9,842 nt of DNA from assembly GCA_007127625.1 (NCBI GenBank), contig SKYZ01000067.1, forward strand, positions 1 to 9,842. The letters are read 5' to 3'. This document shows positions 1-5,411 of this stretch, one piece after another (position 1 is the first letter of the stretch; each line of letters opens with the position of its first letter). This DNA is from Aquisalimonas sp. GTDB taxonomy: Bacteria; Pseudomonadota; Gammaproteobacteria; Nitrococcales; Aquisalimonadaceae. The notes under the pieces were generated by a model. That model saw only the letters and a program-made list of their open reading frames with translations. It was not told where the DNA came from and did no database searches. The position numbers were made by a program, and so were the translations under genes.

Positions 1-683
1 AACTCCGCATCCGGGGGCCACGCAACCATTTCCGGCTCGACGAGAGCGCCGCGGGATACATACTCATCGCCGGCGGCATCGGCATCACGCCGATCATCGC
101 CATGGCGGACCGGCTCAAGGCACTGGGCAAGCCCTACCGCATCCATTACGCGGGGCGGTCGCGGCGGACCATGGCCTTCGTTGATCGCCTGCAGCGGGAC
201 CACGGGGAGCATCTGCATCTCTACCCGAAGGACGAGGGCCGACGTCTGGACCTGGTGAGCGTGCTCGCTGACTGCGGGACCAACGAAGAAATCTACGCCT
301 GCGGCCCCGAACGGCTGCTTGAGGCGCTGGACACGGCGACCCGGGACTGGCCGGAGGGCATGCTGCGCGTCGAGCATTTCACCTCCGATGGGACCAGACT
401 GGATCCGGACAAGGAGATCGGTTTCGACGTGGAGCTGACGGACTCGGATCTCACCGTTCACGTCGCGCCGGACCAGACCCTGCTCCAGGCGCTGCGCCAC
501 TCGGCGGTGGACGTTCCCAGCGACTGTGAGGAGGGCCTGTGCGGGACCTGCGAGGTCGCGGTGCAGGCCGGTGACGTCGATCACCGCGACAAGGTGCTCA
601 CCGAAGGGGAGCGGCGGGAGAACACCCGCATGATGAGCTGCTGCTCCCGGGCGCGGCGTGGAACGCTCGTGCTGGCGCTGTAG
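1..683 (+). CDS. PDR/VanB-type ferredoxin reductase, 5' end missing
   Basis: This is the C-terminal 226 residues of a reductase that passes electrons from NAD(P)H through flavin to a 2Fe-2S centre, normally to feed a Rieske oxygenase such as vanillate demethylase or phthalate dioxygenase. The reading frame is open from base 3, so the gene starts before the window. The family is usually about 315 residues, so roughly 90 N-terminal residues of the flavin domain are missing. Visible parts in order: GPRNHF near residue 5, the end of the flavin domain; the nucleotide-binding loop AGGIGITPI near residues 23-31; YACGPERLL from residue 98; and a plant-type ferredoxin domain with C175, C180, C183 and C213 (CX4CX2CX29C), all four ligands present. 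It ends in tandem TAG stops. The domain order reductase then ferredoxin is that of the PDR class. The partner oxygenase, if adjacent, would lie upstream outside the window, so the substrate cannot be told. Confidence 0.9.
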   Translation, partial: LRIRGPRNHFRLDESAAGYILIAGGIGITPIIAMADRLKALGKPYRIHYAGRSRRTMAFVDRLQRDHGEHLHLYPKDEGRRLDLVSVLADCGTNEEIYACGPERLLEALDTATRDWPEGMLRVEHFTSDGTRLDPDKEIGFDVELTDSDLTVHVAPDQTLLQALRHSAVDVPSDCEEGLCGTCEVAVQAGDVDHRDKVLTEGERRENTRMMSCCSRARRGTLVLAL

Positions 684-686
684 TAG

Positions 687-725
687 GCGCCCCGTCCGGC
701 CGGTATCGTCGGCCCGACGGGGCGC
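687..725 (+). terminator. GC-rich hairpin after the reductase gene
   Basis: A perfect 10-bp inverted repeat, GCGCCCCGTC at 687-696 against GACGGGGCGC at 716-725, starts 3 bp after the reductase stop. After one C/C mismatch, GGCC at 698-701 can pair with GGCC at 711-714, which lengthens the stem. No T-run follows, so it is not a textbook intrinsic terminator. It could still act as a 3'-end stabiliser or a weak terminator separating the reductase from the next gene. Confidence 0.5.
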
Positions 726-749
726 ATGGGCCTGCAGTGGCGTCCATGG

Positions 750-763
750 TTGATCTGGATCAA
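750..763 (+). promoter_or_regulatory. Perfect FNR/Anr box
   Basis: TTGATCTGGATCAA matches the FNR/Anr consensus TTGAT-N4-ATCAA at all ten fixed positions, and the inner C and G extend the symmetry. Its centre at 756.5 lies 65 bp before the DUF6455 start codon. A -10-like GATAGT at 784-789 implies a start of transcription near 796-798, which puts the box at about -40 to -41.5, the position of a class II FNR-activated promoter. The gene upstream ends at 683 on the same strand, so the only plausible target is the gene at 822. The match is seen directly; oxygen-dependent activation is inferred from the family. Confidence 0.75.
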
Positions 764-783
764 GGATCGTCCGGCAAGAAAGC

Positions 784-789
784 GATAGT
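784..789 (+). promoter_or_regulatory. Candidate -10 element of the FNR-type promoter
   Basis: GATAGT matches TATAAT at four of six positions and lies where a class II FNR promoter needs it, about 27 bp from the centre of the box at 750-763. There is no convincing -35 hexamer, as expected if FNR replaces it. The predicted leader is only about 25 nt and carries the ribosome binding site. The hexamer on its own would be weak evidence. Confidence 0.45.
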
Positions 790-805
790 TTCAATAGAAA
801 CCATC
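784..805 (+). repeat. Imperfect inverted repeat at the predicted transcription start
   Basis: The left arm GATAGTTTC (784-792) and the right arm GAAACCATC (797-805) pair at eight of nine positions around a 4-nt AATA centre; the single mismatch is A787/C802. The dyad overlaps the proposed -10 element and start of transcription and ends just before the Shine-Dalgarno sequence at 806-811. It could be the operator of a second regulator. If transcription starts further upstream than predicted, it could instead be a small RNA hairpin next to the ribosome binding site. Confidence 0.4.
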
Positions 806-821
806 AGAGGAGACCGGACCC

Positions 822-1082
822 ATGAAACGCTTCTTCACCTCCCTGATCGCGCAGCAGGACCATTCGGCCTACCTGATGGGCCGCATGGCGAACCACCTCG
901 GCGTGGATCTCGCCGCCGTGGGCCAATGTCAGCTCGGAACCCGGCTGATCCGGATGGCGGGCACCTGTCGGGCGTGTCCCAACACCCGTCAGTGCCAGCG
1001 CTTTCTGGAAGCAGGCGATGCCGGCCTGAGCCACCACGAGTTCTGCCCCAACGCCAGGGCGTTCGAGGAGTTCCGCGCTTAG
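822..1082 (+). CDS. Small four-cysteine protein, DUF6455-type
   Basis: This encodes an 86-residue soluble protein of unknown function. The pattern of a helical MGRMANHLGVDL segment, then CRAC-PNTRQC-QRFL, then a loop and FCPNARAFEEF resembles the DUF6455 family of short proteobacterial proteins; I judge that from pattern, not from a search. The cysteines at about 49, 52, 58 and 74 (CX2CX5CX15C) could bind zinc or an iron-sulfur centre or form a redox switch, but none of this is shown; another cysteine, near residue 36, is outside the set. There is no signal peptide or membrane segment. The ATG has a good ribosome site, AGAGGAG at 806-812, nine bases upstream. A perfect FNR box lies upstream, so expression is probably oxygen-controlled. 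The TAG stop overlaps the TAA stop of the convergent exporter gene. That this is a real gene is well supported; the family name is fairly secure. Confidence 0.78.
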   Translation: MKRFFTSLIAQQDHSAYLMGRMANHLGVDLAAVGQCQLGTRLIRMAGTCRACPNTRQCQRFLEAGDAGLSHHEFCPNARAFEEFRA

Positions 1083-2275
1083 GCCCGAGTCCTGTCACGG
1101 GGCCGGTTGCGCACCAGCCCCAGATAGCTGATCCACGCCCCGACCGCCGCGAGGGCGATGATGATGGCCATGGTGCGCGAGGTGCCGTCGTGGAACTGCC
1201 CCACGGCAGCGCCCATCAGAGCCGCGGCGGTCATCTGGATGAAACCGAACAGGGACGAGGCCGAACCAGCGCACTGCGGGAACGGCGCGATGGCGCCTGC
1301 CATGGTCTGGGGCATGACGATCCCCACGCCGGCCAGAAACACGGCATGGGAGGGAATCACGGCCAGCACATGGTAGACGCCCGCCAGCGCCAGCAGGGCC
1401 ATGGCGCAGCCGCCCAGCAGACACAAACCCACTCCCAGCGGAATCAGCCGTGCGCTGCCCAGGTGGCTGAGCCGCGCGCTCACGAGCGTACCGCAGAGGA
1501 ATCCGAACACGATCACGGCGAACAGCAGCCCATACTGCGGCGGAGACACACCCAGGAATTCGATCAGAACGAACGACGAGCCTGAGAGAAACGCGAACAG
1601 ACCGGAAAAGGCCGCGGCATTGGTCAGCGTGTATCCCAGGAACGCACGCTGTCCGAGTAACATCCTGAAGTTGCCCAGAATCACGCCGGGCCGGATCGAC
1701 TGCCGACGATCCAACGGCAGCGGCTCGGGCCAGAGAAAAGCGATCAGCAGCACCATCAGGAGCGCGTACCCGGTAAGAACGGCAAAGATTGACGCCCAGC
1801 CCAGTGCCATCAGCAACAGGCCACCCACCAGGGGCGCGACGGCCGGCGCCAGGGCCATCACGCTGGCCATCTGCGACAGTATGCGGCCCGCGTCCTCCGG
1901 CCTGTAGAGATCCCGTACCATCGCCCGCCCCAGCACCGGCCCGACGGCACCACCCAGGGCCTGCAGGAACCGTCCCACCAGCAACACTTCGATGGTGGGC
2001 GCCACCGTGCACAGGGCACTGGCCAGCAGGAACAACCCGAACCCGCCCAGCAGAACCGGCCGTCGGCCATACCGGTCAGACAGTGGCCCGCACACGAGCT
2101 GGGTCGCGGCAAACCCGACCAGGTAGATGCTCAGCGTCAGCTGGACCTGCGCCGGAGTCGCCTGCAGTGCCTCGGCCATGGCGGGCATGGCCGGAAGGTA
2201 CATGTCCGTCGCCAGAGGGCCCAGCGCCGTCATGGCTGCCAGCAGCATGACGACGACGGGAAACGGCGGTGTCAT
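1079..2275 (-). CDS. Bcr/CflA-type MFS drug exporter
   Basis: This is an inner-membrane proton-driven antiporter of the major facilitator superfamily, in the Bcr/CflA drug-resistance group (12 membrane helices, about 400 residues; 398 here from the ATG). Family marks are ATDMYLPAMP at the end of helix 1, with the Asp at residue 24, and the MFS motif A GPLSDRYGRRP at about residues 63-73 between helices 2 and 3. Hydrophobic segments alternate to the end, followed by a basic tail. The substrate cannot be predicted. The start is uncertain: a GTG four codons earlier (2287) is equally open, and neither has a clear Shine-Dalgarno sequence. The gene sits 138 bp after the cardiolipin synthase gene on the same strand and probably has its own promoter in that gap. 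Its TAA stop overlaps the convergent DUF6455 stop, with no terminator between them. Confidence 0.9.
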   Translation of the reverse strand: MTPPFPVVVMLLAAMTALGPLATDMYLPAMPAMAEALQATPAQVQLTLSIYLVGFAATQLVCGPLSDRYGRRPVLLGGFGLFLLASALCTVAPTIEVLLVGRFLQALGGAVGPVLGRAMVRDLYRPEDAGRILSQMASVMALAPAVAPLVGGLLLMALGWASIFAVLTGYALLMVLLIAFLWPEPLPLDRRQSIRPGVILGNFRMLLGQRAFLGYTLTNAAAFSGLFAFLSGSSFVLIEFLGVSPPQYGLLFAVIVFGFLCGTLVSARLSHLGSARLIPLGVGLCLLGGCAMALLALAGVYHVLAVIPSHAVFLAGVGIVMPQTMAGAIAPFPQCAGSASSLFGFIQMTAAALMGAAVGQFHDGTSRTMAIIIALAAVGAWISYLGLVRNRPRDRTRA

Positions 2276-2334
2276 TCCGGGATTCACAGGGTCGTGGGAT
2301 CAGTCCGCGCCGGCGCGGGCTCGGCCGTGCCAGC

Positions 2335-2357
2335 TTTATTAATTGCAAATGAAACTA
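2335..2357 (-). promoter_or_regulatory. AT-rich block, possible exporter promoter
   Basis: Only 4 of these 23 bases are G or C, in otherwise very GC-rich DNA, and the block lies in the gap before the exporter gene. On the minus strand it holds TTAATA/TAATAA hexamers that could serve as a -10 element, but I find no good -35 element at 16-18 bp. It is bounded on both sides by CCAGC (2330-2334 and 2358-2362). A 14-bp GC palindrome (2305-2318) lies between it and the gene. The promoter role is inferred from position and composition only. Confidence 0.25.
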
Positions 2358-2413
2358 CCAGCATGCCGTGGTCCACGCAAATGTGCAGTCCTGGCACGCG
2401 CACGAGACGGTCG

Positions 2414-3838
2414 TCACAGGTAGGGCATGGCCAGGCGGGCGACGCCGTCCCGCAGCTTGAGGGGCAACGGGCGGGCCTCCACCTCCTCCAGGGTAAGGCG
2501 CCGGGCCGCGGCGATGCGGGCATCGATGCGACCGGCAAGATCCAGCGCCAGACTGCGGTCGAAGCACTCGACGTTGAACTCGAAGTTCAGCCGCAGGCTG
2601 CGCGGATCCCAGTTCGACGAACCAAAGCACGACCAGGCATCGTCCACCACCAGGAGCTTGGAGTGGTCGAAGGGCCGCGGCGACAACCACACGCGGCAGT
2701 CGTAAGTGAGCACCTGGCGGATGTGGCCCATCATCGCCCAATGCACGAACGGCAGGTTGGAGACTTCGGGCAGCACGATGTCCACCTGCACGCCCCGGAT
2801 GGAAGCGGTATTGAGCGCCGCCACCAGGGTTGCCTCGGGGAGAAAGTAGGGAGTAACGATACGCACGGAGTCCCGGGCCGTGGTCACCGCGGCATGGAAG
2901 ACCATCTGATGGGACATGAAATGGTGGTCCGGGCCGTCCGGGATACCGCGCGCCACGACGGTACCCGCCGGTGCCAGAGCGGGAAACCACTCATCCCCCT
3001 CCAGGCGCTCGCCAGTGGCGAACAGCCAGTCCTCGTAGAATACCTCCTGGAGATGGCGCACCACCGGCCCTCTCAGCCGGAACTGCACATCCCGTGTGGT
3101 GCGTCGGCCCGCACCGCGCATGTGGTTGCGTCGAACATTGATGCCGCCGGTGAAGCCGATCTCGCCGTCCACGACCAGCAGCTTGCGGTGGTTGCGCAGG
3201 TTGACACCCACCAATCGCACGGGGAAACCGGGAAAGAACCGCGCCACGGGCACGCCCCGTCGCCGCAATTCGCCCACCATGGAGGGCCAAGTGTAGCGCT
3301 CTCCCGCGTTGTCGATGAGTACCCGGACTTCCACGCCCCGATCACTGGCGCGTTGGAGCGCATCGGCGAACTCATGACCGATATGATCATTGCCGAAAAT
3401 GTAGGTGGCCAGCGTGACGGTACGCTCGGCGGCGTCGATGGCGGCGAGCATAGCCGGATAGACCTCGTCGCCGTCCACCAGCGCCTGCACCTCGTTGCCC
3501 TGCACCAGCGGGCGCGGCACCACCCGGTTGCCTGCCCGGGCCAGGGCCTCCAGGTAACGGGCCTCGGGGCCCAGCCGCGCGCACAACACCCCCAGCTCGC
3601 ATTCGTGATCGCGCTGGAACTCGTCCACCGTCTCGCGCCGCATGGCCTCTGCCCGACGGTTGATCCGGTTGACGCCGAACAACAGGTAGAGGAGGGCGCC
3701 GAGCAGGGGCACCAGGAACAGCAACACCACCCACATGAGGGCGCTGCGAGAATCACGCTTGGTCAGGACGGCATGGCCTGAGGCAATGATCGCCAGTATC
3801 GGGGCGATGAGTGCGGCAACGCTGTACCAGAATTCCAT
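2414..3838 (-). CDS. cls: Cardiolipin synthase (phospholipase D family)
   Basis: This 474-residue membrane enzyme probably condenses two phosphatidylglycerol molecules to cardiolipin and glycerol. The N-terminus has two membrane segments, about residues 4-22 and 34-55 (PLDc_N type), followed by two phospholipase D catalytic domains. Both HKD motifs are intact: NHRKLLVVDG, with H217, K219 and D224, followed by GFTGG; and DHSKLLVVDD, with H392, K394 and D399, followed by GSSNWD. Length and order match ClsA-type enzymes of about 480 residues. The ATG has a modest AAAGG about nine bases upstream. The gene follows ubiA by 32 bp on the same strand and is probably co-transcribed with it. A related phospholipase D transferase with another lipid substrate cannot be excluded, but the two N-terminal helices favour cardiolipin synthase. 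No terminator is evident after the stop. Confidence 0.9.
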   Translation of the reverse strand: MEFWYSVAALIAPILAIIASGHAVLTKRDSRSALMWVVLLFLVPLLGALLYLLFGVNRINRRAEAMRRETVDEFQRDHECELGVLCARLGPEARYLEALARAGNRVVPRPLVQGNEVQALVDGDEVYPAMLAAIDAAERTVTLATYIFGNDHIGHEFADALQRASDRGVEVRVLIDNAGERYTWPSMVGELRRRGVPVARFFPGFPVRLVGVNLRNHRKLLVVDGEIGFTGGINVRRNHMRGAGRRTTRDVQFRLRGPVVRHLQEVFYEDWLFATGERLEGDEWFPALAPAGTVVARGIPDGPDHHFMSHQMVFHAAVTTARDSVRIVTPYFLPEATLVAALNTASIRGVQVDIVLPEVSNLPFVHWAMMGHIRQVLTYDCRVWLSPRPFDHSKLLVVDDAWSCFGSSNWDPRSLRLNFEFNVECFDRSLALDLAGRIDARIAAARRLTLEEVEARPLPLKLRDGVARLAMPYL

Positions 3839-3870
3839 GGCGCTACGCCTTTCCCGGAGGTGGTGCGGGG

Positions 3871-4749
3871 TTACAACGTGGACCAGCCGTAACTCAGCAG
3901 GATGCCGACGAACACCACGCCGCCATAAACATTGTTGTTGAGAAATGCCTGAAAACAGCCCTCCCGGCTGCGATCCCGGATCAGCCGTTGCTGGTAGACG
4001 AACAGCAGGGTCGCCGGGAATACGCCCGCGTAGTACGCCAGACCGAGTTCCGCCTGCAGCCCGATGAACAGCAGGGTCAGGGTCATCAGGCCCTGCAGCA
4101 GGCCGATGATCAGCCGGTCATTGTCGCCGAAAAGAATGGCGGTGGACTTGACGCCGATCCGGAGATCATCGTCCCGGTCCACCATGGCGTACTGGGTATC
4201 GTAGACGGTGGCCCACACCACGGCGGCGATGAACACCAGCCAGGCCAGGTCGGGAACCGCGCCCGTCTGCGCTGCGAAGGCCATGGGTACGGCCCAGCCG
4301 AAGGCCGCCCCCAGATGCACCTGGGGCAGATGGGTATAGCGCTTGGCGAACGGGTAGGTGGCGGCCAGCGCCACGGCAACCAGGGACAGCAGGATGGTCA
4401 GGGTGTTCATCAGCAGCACCAGCCCGAAGGCTACCAGGCACAGCACCACGAACAGGGTGAGGGCCTCGCGCTCGCTGACCCTGCCCTGGGCCATGGGCCG
4501 ATGCGTGGTGCGCTTCACGTGGCCGTCCACGTTGCGGTCGGCGAAGTCATTGATGACACAGCCCGCCGCACGCATCACCAGCACGCCGAGGACAAACACG
4601 GTGAACACCTTCGGGTCCGGGAACCCCTCGGCGGCCAGCCACAGCGCCCAGAGCATGGGCCAAAGCAGCAGGAAATTACCGATGGGGCGGTCCAGCCGCG
4701 CCAGTCTGGCGTACTGGAGCAGGCGATCGGCGACGAAAGCGGTGTTCAT
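3871..4749 (-). CDS. ubiA: 4-hydroxybenzoate polyprenyltransferase
   Basis: UbiA attaches the polyprenyl tail to 4-hydroxybenzoate, the second committed step of ubiquinone synthesis, in the inner membrane. The protein has 292 residues, the usual length, and 8-9 hydrophobic helices. Both Asp-rich motifs that bind magnesium and prenyl diphosphate are present: NDFADRNVD at residues 67-75 (N67, D68, D71, D75), followed by [11 protein letters not shown], and [13 protein letters not shown] at residues 183-195 (D191 and D195 among them), followed by [10 protein letters not shown]. The ATG (4749-4747) overlaps the TGA of ubiC as ATGA, which fits translational coupling and excludes the longer open frame upstream. 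The N-terminal motif [19 protein letters not shown] is the classic UbiA start. The tail length (Q8, Q9 and so on) cannot be read from the sequence. Very secure. Confidence 0.97.
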   Translation of the reverse strand: MNTAFVADRLLQYARLARLDRPIGNFLLLWPMLWALWLAAEGFPDPKVFTVFVLGVLVMRAAGCVINDFADRNVDGHVKRTTHRPMAQGRVSEREALTLFVVLCLVAFGLVLLMNTLTILLSLVAVALAATYPFAKRYTHLPQVHLGAAFGWAVPMAFAAQTGAVPDLAWLVFIAAVVWATVYDTQYAMVDRDDDLRIGVKSTAILFGDNDRLIIGLLQGLMTLTLLFIGLQAELGLAYYAGVFPATLLFVYQQRLIRDRSREGCFQAFLNNNVYGGVVFVGILLSYGWSTL

Positions 4750-5339
4750 GCTCTTGCGCTCTCCCGGATTGGTGCGTTCTCGCAGCCATGGTCCTGCCCG
4801 CTGAACAGAGGCGGCAGAAACACCTCGGCGACCAGCAGCGGCTGACCGCGCAGGTAGTGCACCACGCGCCGCGTCCAGCACCCCCGGAGCGTGGCGCCCA
4901 GCGCCGGCCCCAGCCGCCGTGCCAGCCAGTCACCTTCACGCAGGCAGGCCACCTCCATGGGCTCCCGACGACTGCCCACCCCACGGAACAGCAGCTCGCC
5001 CAGCGGCCGCGCGCCGAGGTGACGCAGGGCTTCGTTCCCCCGCACCAGCGATGCCCTCGGGATCACGGTGCGCGCGAGGATCAGCGGCCGGTCGGCGCAA
5101 CACAACATGACCTCCCTGACCCAGGCCAGGTGACGGCGCCGGATATCAAGACGCCACGCCTCTTCCAGGGCGGGCCGGGCCCAGGCCTGAGCAACCAGCC
5201 GGACCCGGAACTCACCCGAACAGCGGGTCCGTAGCCGGGCCGTCAGGGAGCCGGTGTCCACCACCCAGTCGCGATAGGGTTGTGGCACGGCACTGCCTGG
5301 CCGACCGTCACGAACACGCCATTGTGCCGCGGGATTCAA
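4746..5339 (-). CDS. ubiC: Chorismate lyase
   Basis: UbiC cleaves chorismate to pyruvate and 4-hydroxybenzoate, the substrate of the next gene, ubiA; it is a soluble cytoplasmic enzyme. From the TTG start it has 197 residues, longer than E. coli UbiC (165). Family marks in order are DTGSLTARL near 28-36, REVML at 75-79, ARTVIP at 89-94, [11 protein letters not shown] at 108-118 and AEVFLPP at 171-177. R75, L113/G114 and E172 line up with the known product-binding and catalytic positions. The start is less certain than the rest. TTG at 5339 follows GGGGGCAGG, with the GGGGG eight bases away. The frame stays open upstream to the recG stop, and an internal GTG (residue 18, VPQPYRDW) is an alternative that would give about 180 residues. 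The stop overlaps the ubiA start by 4 bp. Confidence 0.93.
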   Translation of the reverse strand: MNPAAQWRVRDGRPGSAVPQPYRDWVVDTGSLTARLRTRCSGEFRVRLVAQAWARPALEEAWRLDIRRRHLAWVREVMLCCADRPLILARTVIPRASLVRGNEALRHLGARPLGELLFRGVGSRREPMEVACLREGDWLARRLGPALGATLRGCWTRRVVHYLRGQPLLVAEVFLPPLFSGQDHGCENAPIRESARA

Positions 5340-5343
5340 CGCG

Positions 5344-5352
5344 CCTGCCCCC
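5344..5352 (-). promoter_or_regulatory. Candidate ubiC ribosome binding site
   Basis: On the minus strand GGGGGCAGG precedes the TTG start of ubiC. It is the only purine-rich stretch at the right distance and is the main reason for choosing TTG at 5339. Part of it (GGGCAG, plus-strand 5345-5350) is complementary to CTGCCC made from plus-strand 5369-5374, so a 6-bp stem with an 18-nt loop could cover the site. Confidence 0.35.
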
Positions 5353-5411
5353 AGGGTCTGAAACGGGCGGGCAGTATCGCATGCACCTGCGGGCCTTGCA
5401 TCCCGGGGGCT

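Noticed and set aside
737..1585. Long plus-strand open frame running over the DUF6455 gene and into the exporter gene
   Set aside because: Low-complexity, His/Arg/Gln-rich translation antisense to a clear MFS protein; no ribosome site or family marks. It is a by-product of GC-rich codon use.
2284..2538. Small minus-strand open frame across the end of cls and the following gap
   Set aside because: Overlaps the cls coding region in another frame, has no ribosome site and resembles nothing known.
2294..3781. Long plus-strand open frame opposite cardiolipin synthase
   Set aside because: It mirrors a gene with two intact HKD motifs; the translation has no recognisable domain.
3811..4845. Plus-strand open frame opposite ubiA
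   Set aside because: Gln/His/Gly-rich shadow of a certain UbiA gene, without a start signal.
4750..4881. N-terminal extension of UbiA
   Set aside because: The open frame continues upstream inside ubiC, but the ATGA overlap and the normal UbiA N-terminus fix the start at 4749.
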